Positions 54,169-63,557 of a stretch of DNA of 64,000 nucleotides are shown one piece after another. Under the pieces are notes generated by a model. That model was not told where the DNA came from, made no database searches, and saw only the letters and a program-made list of their open reading frames with translations. The stretch is from an uncultured Prevotellaceae bacterium (lineage in GTDB: Bacteria; Bacteroidota; Bacteroidia; Bacteroidales; Bacteroidaceae), in the NCBI GenBank assembly GCA_902769705.1, contig CACXPX010000010.1, positions 1 through 64,000 of the forward strand, given 5' to 3'. The position numbers were made by a program, and so were the translations under genes. How positions within the stretch are numbered: the stretch's first letter is position 1; each line of letters opens with the position of its first letter.

Positions 54169-54984
54169 TTATTCTATTTTCAAATTCGATGTGTCGTACA
54201 TCACGCGGGCGTGATTGCGACGTATTACTTCCGTGCTGACAATATGCTTGGTTTGGCGGTCAATAGTTTGGCGGCTAACTATACCATTGCGGTAGACGGC
54301 ATCGCCTTCGCGTGTGAAATGCTCGTCTTCGATGAAGATGTTGAAAGTGTGAGGCTCTTCTTGGGTGGCTCTCAGTTCACCACATAGGTGAGTATCGGTC
54401 ACGTGGACAAGCAATTGGTAAGTGTTCTGCGTGTTGTTGGTGACTCGATAGTCGCGGTAGTTGTAGACGATACTGGTGCCTGTGCCGAAAGGAATCTGTC
54501 GGTTGAAGTCGGGGAAGAGGTCGAGCCCGTCGTGGTGATGATGCTCTGTGATAGTGAGTTCCGAATGGAGTACCATCCAATGGATGAGGTTCGAGAATTG
54601 GCACATACCTCCCCCGATGCCACTCGACGGTTTACCATTGGCAATAGTCAACCCTTCGCGAAATCCACGACGTTTGGAGTCGCGTCCCACAAGTCGCCAG
54701 AATGAAAAAGTCTCGCCAGGTCGGATAATGATGCCGTCCACATGGGGTGCAGCCAAAGCCAAGTTGACGGCTTTGTTTTCCTGCAGTTGCATGTTGACGT
54801 TGCCCAACCGACGTCGGATAAGTGAGCTGTGTTGATAGATGAGAACAGGCAGCGGTTCGTGTTGGCGTTGGCTGGCAAAATGCTGACTGCTGAACAAGTC
54901 TTTCACCTTGCGTTGCAAGATGTTTTTCTCCACAGCAATGCGATAGGCGAGGGGAGAGAGTTCTGAGAATCTTTTGTGAGCCAT
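54169..54984 (-). CDS. VanW-family protein
   Basis: A 271-residue cytoplasmic-looking protein of the VanW family. Markers: NVNMQLQENKAVNLALAAPHVDGIIIRPGETFSFWRLVGRDSKRRGFREGLTI, GGGMCQFSNLIHWMVLHSELTITEHHHHDGLDLFPD. The family occurs in vancomycin-resistance clusters and in unrelated genomes, with no proven biochemical function; no resistance genes are nearby. The start at 54984 (MAHKRFSELSPLA) avoids overlap with lgt; the frame is open to 55050. It ends 18 bases from the convergent mutS stop. Confidence 0.85.
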   Translation of the reverse strand: MAHKRFSELSPLAYRIAVEKNILQRKVKDLFSSQHFASQRQHEPLPVLIYQHSSLIRRRLGNVNMQLQENKAVNLALAAPHVDGIIIRPGETFSFWRLVGRDSKRRGFREGLTIANGKPSSGIGGGMCQFSNLIHWMVLHSELTITEHHHHDGLDLFPDFNRQIPFGTGTSIVYNYRDYRVTNNTQNTYQLLVHVTDTHLCGELRATQEEPHTFNIFIEDEHFTREGDAVYRNGIVSRQTIDRQTKHIVSTEVIRRNHARVMYDTSNLKIE

Positions 54985-55019
54985 AGGTTGGGGTAGTGGG
55001 GTAATGGAATGATGACGAA

Positions 55020-55943
55020 TTATTTTGCTCCAGGAATCTTCTTCATCCATTTTCCGCCAATCATGCTGGCAATGCCGATGATAATGAAGGGAATGGAAAG
55101 CAATTGTCCCATGTTGAACAGCATTCCGCTCTCGAAGTCCACTTGAATGTCTTTGGTGTATTCGACGAAGAAGCGGAATGTGAAAATCAGCGTCAGCACA
55201 AGTCCGAAGAAGAAGCCGCTACCAACCGTCTTCCGCTCCAAATGCTCCAAATTTTGTCCCTTTTCATCCTTTTTCCTACTGCGTAGATAGAAGAACAGCA
55301 TCACGAAGATGAAGCAGAAATAGGCCAAAGCCTCGTAGAGTTGGCCAGGATGTCGGGGCACATTATCCACTTGTTCGAAGATGAAAGCCCAAGGCACATC
55401 GGTGGGTTTGCCTATGATTTCGGAGTTCATCAAGTTGCCCAACCGGATAAAGCAAGCTGTGATGGGTGTGGCTATAGCGATGTCGTCGAGCACGTGCCAG
55501 ATATTCATCTTCGTATGGCGGCAATAAAGCCACAAGGCAATCATCAAGCCGAGCGTACCTCCGTGACTCGCCAATCCCGCATACCCCGTATATTTCCACG
55601 AACCATCAGCCATCTTGTGCATAGGCACGAACATCTCGATGAAATGAGTGCCCGAGGAAAGGAAATAGTCGGGCTCGTAAAACAAGCAATGCCCCAGTCG
55701 GGCTCCCACGAGGATGCCGATGAACGAATAGATGAATAGCGGGTCGAATAGTTCGTCTTTCACTTTCTGGTCTTTATACAGCCAGCGCACCATGAAATAG
55801 GCACCAACGATGCCCACCAGCCAGCACATTCCATACCAGCGTAGCGTAATGGGCCCCAGATGTCCTATCACCTCGCTGGGATTCCAGTTGATGAAATCTG
55901 GATGAAAGATGAAGGATGAAAGATAAAGGATTAATGCTTTCAT
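55020..55943 (-). CDS. lgt: Prolipoprotein diacylglyceryl transferase
   Basis: Transfers a diacylglyceryl group to the lipobox cysteine, the first step of lipoprotein maturation. The 307-residue protein has seven membrane segments with the signature [44 protein letters not shown] and HPGQLYEAL. An inserted charged loop ([21 protein letters not shown]) is seen in Bacteroidales. It is between ychF (46 bases upstream) and the vanW-like gene. The window has several lipoprotein clients (39927, 27918). Confidence 0.95.
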   Translation of the reverse strand: MKALILYLSSFIFHPDFINWNPSEVIGHLGPITLRWYGMCWLVGIVGAYFMVRWLYKDQKVKDELFDPLFIYSFIGILVGARLGHCLFYEPDYFLSSGTHFIEMFVPMHKMADGSWKYTGYAGLASHGGTLGLMIALWLYCRHTKMNIWHVLDDIAIATPITACFIRLGNLMNSEIIGKPTDVPWAFIFEQVDNVPRHPGQLYEALAYFCFIFVMLFFYLRSRKKDEKGQNLEHLERKTVGSGFFFGLVLTLIFTFRFFVEYTKDIQVDFESGMLFNMGQLLSIPFIIIGIASMIGGKWMKKIPGAK

Positions 55944-55989
55944 AGGCTATGTTTGCTATTTTTTTAATGCAGAATCTCTACCATTCTTT

Positions 55990-57090
55990 TTAAACATTGA
56001 ACCTGAAGTGCATGATATCACCGTCCTGCACTACGTAATCTTTGCCTTCTATGCCCATTTTACCAGCTTCGCGAACAGCTGCCTCAGAACCATATTGGAT
56101 GTAGTCGTCATACTTGATAACCTCAGCACGGATGAAGCCTTTTTCGAAGTCGGTGTGAATGACGCCAGCACATTGAGGAGCCTTCCAACCACGCTTGTAG
56201 GTCCAGGCTTTCACTTCCATCGGGCCAGCGGTAATAAAGGTCTCGAGGTTCAGCAACGAATAGGCCTTCTTGATGAGGCGGTTCACACCGCTTTCCTCCA
56301 ATCCCAATTCCTCCAAGAACATCTGCTTGTCTTCATACGACTCCAACTCAGCGATATCTTCTTCGGTCTTGGCGGCGATAATCATGGCTTCGGCACCTTC
56401 TTCTTTAGCCAAAGCCTCTATTTTTCGGGTGAGTTCGTTGCCGTCTTTGGCTTCGTTCTCGGCTACGTTGCAGACGTAGAGCACAGGCTTCGAAGTCAAC
56501 AAGAACAGGCCTCGGGCGCAGTCTTGTTCGTCCTTCGTGTCGAACTCCACAACGCGGGCATTCTTACCCTGTTCCAGCACCTCTTTGTATGCCTTCAGCA
56601 CACTCACTTCCACCTTCGCTTCTTTGTTGCCTGCAGCCGCGGCTTTCTCAGTCTTAGCCAATCGGCCTTCGATGGTTTCCAAGTCCTTCAGTTGCAGTTC
56701 TGTATCGATAATCTCCTTGTCGCGGATGGGGTCGATGGTGCCGTCAACGTGCGTGATGTTTTCGTCTTCGAAACAGCGCAACACGTGGATGATGGCGTCA
56801 GTCTCGCGAATGTTTCCAAGGAACTTGTTGCCCAGTCCTTCGCCTTTCGAAGCGCCCTTCACCAGACCGGCAATGTCAACAATCTCGCACGTAGCAGGTA
56901 CGATGCGACCGGGATGTACCAATTCGGCCAGTTTAGTGAGTCGTTCGTCGGGGACGGTAATCACGCCCACGTTGGGCTCAATCGTACAAAAAGGAAAGTT
57001 CGCCGCCTGAGCCTTCGCGCTCGACAGACAATTAAACAATGTGGACTTACCCACGTTGGGCAGTCCTACAATACCACATTTTAGTGCCAT
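55990..57090 (-). CDS. ychF: Ribosome-binding ATPase YchF
   Basis: A 366-residue Obg-family P-loop protein that uses ATP. GIVGLPNVGKSTLFNCLSSAKA (Walker A), NVGVITVPDERL, and DIAGLVKGASKGEGLGNKFL (switch region) are complete. The NKxD-like position, altered in the family for ATP, is in VLYVCNVAENE. The TGS domain at the C-terminus has YKRGWKAPQCAGVIHTDFEKGFIRAEVI. It begins a run ychF-lgt-vanW-like. Confidence 0.96.
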   Translation of the reverse strand: MALKCGIVGLPNVGKSTLFNCLSSAKAQAANFPFCTIEPNVGVITVPDERLTKLAELVHPGRIVPATCEIVDIAGLVKGASKGEGLGNKFLGNIRETDAIIHVLRCFEDENITHVDGTIDPIRDKEIIDTELQLKDLETIEGRLAKTEKAAAAGNKEAKVEVSVLKAYKEVLEQGKNARVVEFDTKDEQDCARGLFLLTSKPVLYVCNVAENEAKDGNELTRKIEALAKEEGAEAMIIAAKTEEDIAELESYEDKQMFLEELGLEESGVNRLIKKAYSLLNLETFITAGPMEVKAWTYKRGWKAPQCAGVIHTDFEKGFIRAEVIKYDDYIQYGSEAAVREAGKMGIEGKDYVVQDGDIMHFRFNV

Positions 57091-57119
57091 ATTTTATATA
57101 AACGTTTATAATCCAAGTG

Positions 57120-57151
57120 CAAAGATACAAAGAAGCAGTCGATTGGCCAAA
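57120..57151 (-). promoter_or_regulatory. Bacteroidetes-type promoter of ychF
   Basis: On the minus strand TTTG (57148-57151), a 20-base spacer, then TATCTTTG (57120-57127), about 30 bases before the ATG at 57090. Confidence 0.75.
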
Positions 57152-57218
57152 TTTTCTAATTCTTTTGTGAAGAATGCCGCTTTTGCCGCTCTATGAATCC
57201 ATGAAATAGCCAACATTT

Positions 57219-57328
57219 GTCATTGATGGTCTTTGAGCCTGTCATTTGTGGCTTTTGACCTTCTCATTGCATAGCTTTGACCGCCTCATTTGTGGTCTTT
57301 GACAACGTCATTTTTGGCCTTTGACAAA
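57219..57328. repeat. 22-bp-period array between ychF and polA
   Basis: Five units start at 57219, 57241, 57263, 57285 and 57307. The second is GTCATTTGTGGCTTTTGAC (as in copies A and B of the 378-bp element), the third CTCATTGCATAGCTTTGAC, the fourth CTCATTTGTGGTCTTTGAC, the fifth GTCATTTTTGGCCTTTGAC. The last two have outer TCA/TGA symmetry. It starts about 70 bases upstream of the ychF promoter. Confidence 0.85.
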
Positions 57329-57357
57329 ACTAAAACATTCTGTCTAATGGTTCACAA

Positions 57358-60120
57358 TTAATGCGCTTCAAGCCAGTTGTCTCCCCATCCGCAGTCGGCC
57401 ACGAGGGGTACTTTGAGCTGATAGGCACCCTGCATCTCTTCGATGACGATGCGTTCCACTTGTTCGCGCTCATCAGGATAGACCGAGAAGTTCAGTTCAT
57501 CGTGCACTTGCAGAATCATTTTCGAACGTATTCCCTCGGTCTTGAAGCGCTGGTAGATGCGAATCATAGCGACCTTGATGATATCGGCTGCCGAACCTTG
57601 TATGGGCGCGTTGATGGCGTTTCGCTCTGCGAAGTTTCGAACGGTGGCGTTGTGTGAGTTGATATCGGGCAGATAGCGGCGGCGATGGAAGATTGTTTCG
57701 GCAAATCCACGTTCGCGAGCCATTTGTTTCGACTGTTCCATATAGTTGTGCACCTGTGGGAAGGTTTGGAAGAATCCTTCGATGAGCTGACGCGATTCAT
57801 CGCGCGAAATCTCCAGTCTTTCGGCCAATCCGAACACGGTAATGCCGTAGATGATGCCGAAGTTGGCGCGTTTCGATTTCGTTCGTTCGTCGCGAGTCAC
57901 ATCCTCAATCGACTTTTTGTAGATGGTTGCGGCAGTAGCTGCATGCAAGTCTTTTCCTTCGCGGAACACGCTGAGCATGTTTTCATCGCCTGAAAGATGA
58001 GCCATCACGCGCAGTTCTATCTGACTATAATCTGCTGAAAAAAATTGACAACCTGGTTCGGGTATGAAGCATTTGCGGATTTCTTTTCCGTCTTCGCCTC
58101 GAACTGGTATGTTCTGTAAATTGGGGTCGCTGCTCGATAGTCGTCCGGTTGCTGTAATAGCTTGGTTGAACGATGTGTGGATGTGCCCCGTTTTCGGATT
58201 GATGAGCTTAGGAAGTGCGTCGATGTAAGTTCCAAGTAGCTTCTTAAGTCCCCGATAATCAAGTATATCTGCGATGATGGGAGCACGAGAACGCAATTGT
58301 TGCAACACTTCTTCACTTGTCACATATTGCCCCGTTTTGGTCTTCTTGGGCTTTTCGATGATTTTCATTTTGCCGAACAAGATATCGCCTACTTGCTTCG
58401 GACTTGAGATGTTGAATTGTTCGCCTGCTTGTTCGTAGATTTTCGCTTCCAGTTGAAGCATTCTTTCTGTGAAAAGTTTTGACGTTTCTTTCAGAGCTTC
58501 CGTGTCAATCAGCACACCGTTCATCTCCATTTCGGCTAATACTGGAACCAACGGCATCTCTATTTCTTCGAACAATTCCATGAGTCCGGCTTCGCGCAGA
58601 CGTGGTTCCAAGACGTTTTTCAGTTTCAAGGTAACATCGGCGTCTTCGGCTGCATATTCGTATACTTCGCTCGGATCGAGGTCGCGCATCGAGCGTTGGC
58701 CTTTTCCGCGAGGCCCGATGAGTTCATCGATATGAATGGTCTGATAGTTCAGGAGCGTCTCAGCCATATAGTCCATGTTGTGACGAAGTTCGGGTTGAAG
58801 GATATAGTGGGCGAGCATCGTATCCCATAGTTTGCCTTTCAACTCCACACCGTAGTTGCGTAGAACCTCCAAATCGTATTTGATGTTCTGTCCAACTTTT
58901 AACACTTCGGGGTCTTCATACACCTTTTTAAAGATGTTAACAATCTTTTGAGCTTCTTCACGATTACCTGGAATCGGCACATAAAATGCTTTCGAAGGCT
59001 CGACTGAAAAGCTCAAACCTACCAATTCTGCCTCAATTGCATTCGTTGAAGTCGTTTCTGTATCTAGACTGAGAATTTTTTTTGTAATAAAAAAGTCACA
59101 AATTCGAAGCATTTCCTCTTGACTATCAATCAGTTGATAATCGTGAGGAGTCGTTTTTAGGCTCAAAAAATCGGCATTTTTTGAAACTTCTGGACTCTCG
59201 GACGTAAATTCTGCAAATAAATCGAGCTGCCCGTTAATAGGTTTTTGCACTTGTTGCGGCTTTTTAAGAATCTTCTCAGCAAGTGACTTAAATTCGAGTT
59301 CGGTGAAGAGGGCGCGCAATTTTTCGTCATCTGGGTCGCGGAGTAGGAGAGCGTTCATGTCGAGTTCAATCGGGACATCGGTTCGGATGGTCGCCAAGAA
59401 GTGAGACATGCGAATATCGTCAACGGCAGCTTCTACTTTTTCGCGCAACTTGCCTTTGATCTGATCAGTATGTTCGAGCATGTTGTCGATCGAGCCAAAC
59501 TGCTCGATGAGTTTCACGGCAGTCTTCTCACCAACACCTGGACAACCGGGAAAGTTGTCGGATGAGTCGCCCATCAAGGCCAACAGGTCGATCACTTGAT
59601 TGGTGTTTTCGATTCCATATTTGGCGCACACCTCGGTCGGTCCCATTTTTTCATAGCCGCCACCGTGCCTTGGGCGGAACTGAAAAACGTTCTCGCGTAC
59701 AAGCTGGCCATAATCTTTATCAGGTGTCAGCATATAGGTCTCAACTCCAGAAATCCCCGATTTCATCGCGAGTGTGCCGATGACGTCGTCAGCTTCAAAG
59801 CCATCCACTTGCAGACAAGGAATGTGCCACGCTTCGAGCAATTGCTTGATGATAGGCACAGAACGTTTAATGTCTTCTGGAGTCTCCTCGCGCTGGGCTT
59901 TATATTCAGGAAAAGCTTCGTTCCGGAACGTCTTTCCGTGATCGAACGCCACACCAATATGAGTGGGATGCTCTTTGTTGATGATTTCGTTTAGGGTATT
60001 CACAAACCCCATAATGGCCGACGTGTTAAGTCCTTTCGAGTTGATGCGCGGATTCTTGATGAAGGCATAATAGGCCCGATAGATGAGTGCGTATGCGTCT
60101 AAAAGAAACAGTTTATCCAT
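57358..60120 (-). CDS. polA: DNA polymerase I
   Basis: A 920-residue polymerase for repair and Okazaki fragment processing. The N-terminal 5'-3' exonuclease domain has LFLLDAYALIYRAYYAF, DGFEADDVIGTLA and TPDKDYGQLV. The 3'-5' exonuclease domain keeps ILSLDTETTSTNAIEAELVGLSF (DTE), so proofreading is possible. The polymerase domain has DYSQIELRVMAHLSGDENM, RAKRANFGIIYGI-type O-helix and QVHDELNFSV. The start at 60120 (MDKLFLLD) fits the family; a longer form reaches 60129. It is a single transcription unit. Confidence 0.97.
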   Translation of the reverse strand: MDKLFLLDAYALIYRAYYAFIKNPRINSKGLNTSAIMGFVNTLNEIINKEHPTHIGVAFDHGKTFRNEAFPEYKAQREETPEDIKRSVPIIKQLLEAWHIPCLQVDGFEADDVIGTLAMKSGISGVETYMLTPDKDYGQLVRENVFQFRPRHGGGYEKMGPTEVCAKYGIENTNQVIDLLALMGDSSDNFPGCPGVGEKTAVKLIEQFGSIDNMLEHTDQIKGKLREKVEAAVDDIRMSHFLATIRTDVPIELDMNALLLRDPDDEKLRALFTELEFKSLAEKILKKPQQVQKPINGQLDLFAEFTSESPEVSKNADFLSLKTTPHDYQLIDSQEEMLRICDFFITKKILSLDTETTSTNAIEAELVGLSFSVEPSKAFYVPIPGNREEAQKIVNIFKKVYEDPEVLKVGQNIKYDLEVLRNYGVELKGKLWDTMLAHYILQPELRHNMDYMAETLLNYQTIHIDELIGPRGKGQRSMRDLDPSEVYEYAAEDADVTLKLKNVLEPRLREAGLMELFEEIEMPLVPVLAEMEMNGVLIDTEALKETSKLFTERMLQLEAKIYEQAGEQFNISSPKQVGDILFGKMKIIEKPKKTKTGQYVTSEEVLQQLRSRAPIIADILDYRGLKKLLGTYIDALPKLINPKTGHIHTSFNQAITATGRLSSSDPNLQNIPVRGEDGKEIRKCFIPEPGCQFFSADYSQIELRVMAHLSGDENMLSVFREGKDLHAATAATIYKKSIEDVTRDERTKSKRANFGIIYGITVFGLAERLEISRDESRQLIEGFFQTFPQVHNYMEQSKQMARERGFAETIFHRRRYLPDINSHNATVRNFAERNAINAPIQGSAADIIKVAMIRIYQRFKTEGIRSKMILQVHDELNFSVYPDEREQVERIVIEEMQGAYQLKVPLVADCGWGDNWLEAH

Positions 60121-60156
60121 AATTTGCATGATTTAATGCGTAAAATTACAAAATAT

Positions 60157-60189
60157 TTTGCATTTATCCCGATAAAATACGTAATTTTG
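60157..60189 (+). promoter_or_regulatory. Promoter of the polyprenyl synthase gene
   Basis: TTTG at 60157-60160, 21 bases, TAATTTTG at 60182-60189. It lies 19 bases before the ATG at 60208, next to the divergent polA start. Confidence 0.55.
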
Positions 60190-60207
60190 TAACAAATTTC
60201 AAAGCAT

Positions 60208-61185
60208 ATGGACTATATATCGCTCATCAAAGAACCAATCAAGAGTGAATTTGAAGACTTTGTCAACTTGTTCGATAGTTCTCTTACCCACGAAGACGGA
60301 ATGCTTGGGCAGGCGCTTTCGTATATTCGTCAGCGGGCAGGGAAGCGTATGCGTCCTATGCTTATTCTATTGATAGCTAAGAACTTCGGGCATGTTAATG
60401 AAACAACTCAGCATGCTGCCGTTGGATTGGAATTGCTGCATACTGCTTCGCTTGTTCACGATGACGTGGTGGACGAGAGTGCTGAGCGGCGCGGACAGGC
60501 TTCAGTGAACGCAACTTATAATAATAAGGTGGCGGTGCTTGTGGGTGATTTCATCCTTTCCACCGCACTATTGCAGGTTTCATATACCCATAACGAACGC
60601 ATCATTCGCTATCTGGCCGAGCTTGGACGGACATTGTCGAATGGTGAGATTCTGCAACTGACGAATATTCAAAACCAAGAAATCTCAGAAGAAGTTTATT
60701 ATCAAGTGATTAGGCAGAAGACAGCTGCTTTGTTCGAGGCTTGTGCGGCTATTGGTGCGCTTTCGAGTGGTGCGTCTGACGAAGCGATAGAAGCAGCCAA
60801 AAAGTTCGGGCAGAACTTGGGTACAATCTTCCAGATTCGCGATGATATCTTCGATTATTACGATTCACAGGAGATTGGCAAGCCAACTGGAAACGATATG
60901 GCTGAAGGTAAACTGACGCTTCCGGTGATTTATGCGCTTAAACAATTCGGATTTGAGTCGGTGATGAATCTGGCCAGAAAAGTGAAACAAGGTACCATTA
61001 ATCCCGATGAAATCGCCGTTTTAGTGGATTTTGCCAAGCATTCTGGTGGTATTGAATACGCAGAGCGACGCATGTGGGATTTTCATGCAGAAGCTGCCCG
61101 TTTCATCGAGGAATATGTAAGTGATGAGTCTGTAGCAAAGTCTTTACGTGCCTATCTTGACTTTGTAATAGAACGAAAGAAGTAA
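60208..61185 (+). CDS. Long-chain polyprenyl diphosphate synthase
   Basis: A 325-residue trans-prenyltransferase, likely making the isoprenoid tail of menaquinone. The two Asp-rich motifs are LVHDDVVDESAERRG and FQIRDDIFDYYDSQEIGKPTGND; GKRMRPMLILL and the FLARTEE-like QLTNIQNQEISEEVYYQVIRQKTAALFEA are present. The chain length (octaprenyl or other) cannot be read with certainty. With ispG, it marks the MEP-derived isoprenoid route. It is ended by a strong bidirectional hairpin. Confidence 0.92.
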   Translation: MDYISLIKEPIKSEFEDFVNLFDSSLTHEDGMLGQALSYIRQRAGKRMRPMLILLIAKNFGHVNETTQHAAVGLELLHTASLVHDDVVDESAERRGQASVNATYNNKVAVLVGDFILSTALLQVSYTHNERIIRYLAELGRTLSNGEILQLTNIQNQEISEEVYYQVIRQKTAALFEACAAIGALSSGASDEAIEAAKKFGQNLGTIFQIRDDIFDYYDSQEIGKPTGNDMAEGKLTLPVIYALKQFGFESVMNLARKVKQGTINPDEIAVLVDFAKHSGGIEYAERRMWDFHAEAARFIEEYVSDESVAKSLRAYLDFVIERKK

Positions 61186-61228
61186 AGGTTGGCTTTGTCC
61201 AACTGCTTGATGAAAGGTAAAAGCAAAG

Positions 61229-61264
61229 AAAAATGCAGAAAGGAACGACCCTTTCTGCATTTTT
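61229..61264. terminator. Bidirectional terminator between the polyprenyl synthase and deoC
   Basis: AAATGCAGAAAGG and CCTTTCTGCATTT form a perfect 13-bp stem with a 6-base loop. A run of A before and T after lets it serve both convergent genes. Confidence 0.9.
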
Positions 61265-61294
61265 GTTTGTGAAACGTTGTTCTTGAAATTCGCT

Positions 61295-62203
61295 TTAGAA
61301 GAACTTGATTTCCTCGCCTTCGATTTCAGAGAGCAACAAGTTAGCCAGACGAGATGTACCCAGACGAATCCAGCGGTTGGTTAGCCATTTCTCGCCTAGC
61401 ACTTCTTTCACAATAGTGTAATAGGTGATAGCGTCCATCACGGTATTGATGCCGCCAGCAGGCTTAAATCCAATCTGAATGCCCGTTTCATCGTAGAATT
61501 CGCGGATAGCTTGGCACATCACATAAGCAGCCTCAGGTGTTGCGGATATTTTCTCTTTACCCGTTGAAGTCTTGATGTAGTCGGCACCTGCATACATCGA
61601 TAAAATCGATGCTTTTTTGATGTTTGCGGCAGTTCCGAGGCATCCCGTTTCAAGAATCACCTTCATAGCAACGTCTTTTCCGCAGGCGTTTTTCAGTTCG
61701 CTGATGTCATCGGCTACGCCTTCATAGTCGCCCGAGAGGAATTTGCCAACAGGCATCACGATGTCGATTTCGGTAGCGCCATCTTTAACAGCGAGAGCTG
61801 TTTCAGCCACTTTCACCTCGATGAGAGCTTGAGAAGAGGGGAAACTACCGCTAACACAAGCGATTTCCACACCATCCACTTCAAGCGATTGGCTTACTGT
61901 GCGGGCGAAACAAGGATAGACGCAAATGGTGGCTACGTGTGGCAGATCGGGATACTGAGCATCGAAGTCGTTGACACGCTCGGTGAAAGCCAGCACGCTT
62001 TCTTCGCTGTCGGTGGTCTTCAATGTGGTCAGTTCGATGCTTCCGAAGAGGAATTTCTTTACTTCCATCGTGTCGTTTTCAGGCACTTTCTCGGCAATAA
62101 TTCTCTTGACGGCGTCTTTCACTTGTGCGTCATCGATGTCGAGGTTGTATTTACCCAGAGCCTCTTCAATTTTGCTGATGTTGTTGAATGTTTCGTTTGC
62201 CAT
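61295..62203 (-). CDS. deoC: Deoxyribose-phosphate aldolase
   Basis: Cleaves 2-deoxyribose-5-phosphate to glyceraldehyde-3-phosphate and acetaldehyde. The 302-residue enzyme has the family features: ATICVYPCFA, EIDIVMPVGKFLSGDYEGV, MKVILETGCLG, and the Schiff-base lysine in YAGADYIKTSTGKEKISATPEAA; the second Lys is in GFKPAGGINTVMDAI. At 302 residues it is the longer form, with about 50 extra N-terminal residues compared with E. coli. It follows the MazG-like gene in a run from dtd. Confidence 0.94.
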   Translation of the reverse strand: MANETFNNISKIEEALGKYNLDIDDAQVKDAVKRIIAEKVPENDTMEVKKFLFGSIELTTLKTTDSEESVLAFTERVNDFDAQYPDLPHVATICVYPCFARTVSQSLEVDGVEIACVSGSFPSSQALIEVKVAETALAVKDGATEIDIVMPVGKFLSGDYEGVADDISELKNACGKDVAMKVILETGCLGTAANIKKASILSMYAGADYIKTSTGKEKISATPEAAYVMCQAIREFYDETGIQIGFKPAGGINTVMDAITYYTIVKEVLGEKWLTNRWIRLGTSRLANLLLSEIEGEEIKFF

Positions 62204-62252
62204 AATTCTAATATTATTTATCGTTGTTTAGGTTATTATTTTAGTTCGTAGT

Positions 62253-62579
62253 TCACGCTTTCAGTTTCGGATTTTCAATGTGGCGAAGTGCATCGCGACG
62301 GGTCTTTTTCTCGATGGAATGGCGCAATTCTTCAGTTAAGTCTACGCCAGTTTGATTGGCAAGACATAACAGAACCCAAAGCACATCAGCCATTTCCTCG
62401 CCAAGGTTTGCCTCTTCACCTTTCTTGAAACTTTGGTCGCCATATTTGCGAGCGATGACTCGAGCCAGCTCACCCACTTCTTCAGTAAGGCAAGCCATAT
62501 TGGTGAGCTCAGAGAAATAGCGTACACCATACTCCTTAATCCATTGGTCTACAGCCTGTTGCGCCTCTTTGATAGTCAT
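62253..62579 (-). CDS. MazG-like nucleotide pyrophosphohydrolase
   Basis: A 108-residue all-helical protein of the MazG/NTP-PPase superfamily. EVGELARVIARKYG and GEEMADVLWVLLCLANQTGVDL give the paired ExxE and ExxD metal-binding helices. It probably hydrolyses a nucleoside triphosphate to remove non-canonical nucleotides, as does RdgB elsewhere in the window. The start overlaps the small membrane protein stop by four bases. Confidence 0.85.
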   Translation of the reverse strand: MTIKEAQQAVDQWIKEYGVRYFSELTNMACLTEEVGELARVIARKYGDQSFKKGEEANLGEEMADVLWVLLCLANQTGVDLTEELRHSIEKKTRRDALRHIENPKLKA

Positions 62580-62818
62580 ATTTGGTTCATTACGTTATAG
62601 ATGTTCCATCCTGCATATAGGACCCATAGAATGTTCAGCAGCAGGTCTATTTTCCTCAGTTTGCTCCATTTCGTTAAATTGAATAGCACGAGGAGCATTA
62701 CAACAGCACAGACAATTATTCTGAGGTAGGGCACCCAGATGAAATAGCTAAGCAGTATGCCCACCAGGCCGATGACATTTGCAGTCAAGGTTAGGTTGGT
62801 TAATTGTCTTTGCTCCAT
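62576..62818 (-). CDS. Small membrane protein, unknown
   Basis: An 80-residue protein with two or three hydrophobic helices (LTANVIGLVGILLSYFIWVPYL; IIVCAVVMLLVLFNLTKW; LLLNILWVLYAGWNIYNVM). I do not recognise the family. It begins one base after the dtd stop and overlaps the MazG-like gene by four bases, so it is clearly part of the dtd-mazG-deoC transcript. Confidence 0.75.
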   Translation of the reverse strand: MEQRQLTNLTLTANVIGLVGILLSYFIWVPYLRIIVCAVVMLLVLFNLTKWSKLRKIDLLLNILWVLYAGWNIYNVMNQI

Positions 62819-62819
62819 A

Positions 62820-63272
62820 TTATTCTTTGTTTCTAGTATCCATACAGATGGTTACAGGACCGTCATTCAACAGTTCAACTTTCATGTCTGCCCCGAATTC
62901 ACCAGTACCTACATGCTTGCCGATAGCCTCTGAAAGTTGGGTGCAGAAGGCCTCGTAGAGTGGGATAGAGTGCTCGTGAGAACCTGCACGGAACCACGAT
63001 GGACGATTGCCTTTTTTGTAGCTGGCGTAGAGTGTGAACTGGCTTACCACAAGAGCTTCACCTCCTATATCCAGAATGCTGCGGTTCATCACGTTGTTTT
63101 CATCGCCAAAAACGCGTAGGTTGGCAATCTTTTTTACCAGCCATTCCACGTCTTCCATCGTGTCTTCATCGCAGATGCCCAAGAGAATCAGGTAGCCTTC
63201 TCCAATCTTGGATTTCACCTCGCCTTCGATAGTGACACTTGCGTGTTTCACGCGTTGTACGACTGCTCTCAT
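62820..63272 (-). CDS. dtd: D-aminoacyl-tRNA deacylase
   Basis: Removes D-amino acids from mischarged tRNA. The 150-residue protein has MRAVVQRVKHASVTIEG, LRVFGDENNVMNRSI, the SQFTLYAS catalytic-site motif, and the cross-subunit NDGPVTICMDT (the Gly-Pro motif). Length and start are standard. It is the first gene of dtd, membrane protein, MazG-like and deoC, transcribed from 63296-63326. Confidence 0.96.
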   Translation of the reverse strand: MRAVVQRVKHASVTIEGEVKSKIGEGYLILLGICDEDTMEDVEWLVKKIANLRVFGDENNVMNRSILDIGGEALVVSQFTLYASYKKGNRPSWFRAGSHEHSIPLYEAFCTQLSEAIGKHVGTGEFGADMKVELLNDGPVTICMDTRNKE

Positions 63273-63295
63273 TCGTTGTCTTTCTATTGTTTTTG

Positions 63296-63326
63296 CAAAG
63301 ATAGAGCAAAAAAATGGATTTGCAAA
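63296..63326 (-). promoter_or_regulatory. Bacteroidetes-type promoter of dtd
   Basis: On the minus strand TTTG (63323-63326), a 19-base spacer, TATCTTTG (63296-63303), 23 bases before the ATG at 63272. Confidence 0.75.
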
Positions 63327-63349
63327 ATTTATATGCTTTTTTTAGTCTA

Positions 63350-63503
63350 ATAAGAAGCATGCTCTTATGATTCCAAAGCATATCTTTGACGTTGTAAAAT
63401 AAATTATTTTGCAAAGTAAAATAATTTATTTTAGGCGGTAAAATAATTTATTTTATCGAGCAAAATAATTTATTTTACTTTATCATTCCTATCGTTTGAC
63501 ACC
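63350..63503. repeat. 22-bp-period array between dtd and uvrC
   Basis: Seven units start at 63350, 63372, 63394, 63416, 63438, 63460 and 63482. They are ATAAGAAGCATGCTCTTAT, TCCAAAGCATATCTTTGAC, four near-perfect AT palindromes of the GTAAAATAATTTATTTTAC kind, and ATCATTCCTATCGTTTGAC. The order (GCATAGCT-type unit, then AT palindromes) is the same as in the origin array. Confidence 0.87.
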
Positions 63504-63557
63504 ACTAAAAGCCATCAATGACAATATCATAGATGGCTTCTAATGATTTCTTTCCAT

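Noticed and set aside
54169-54984. Vancomycin resistance gene
   Set aside because: VanW-family members are common outside resistance clusters; vanR, vanS, vanH, vanA and vanX are absent.
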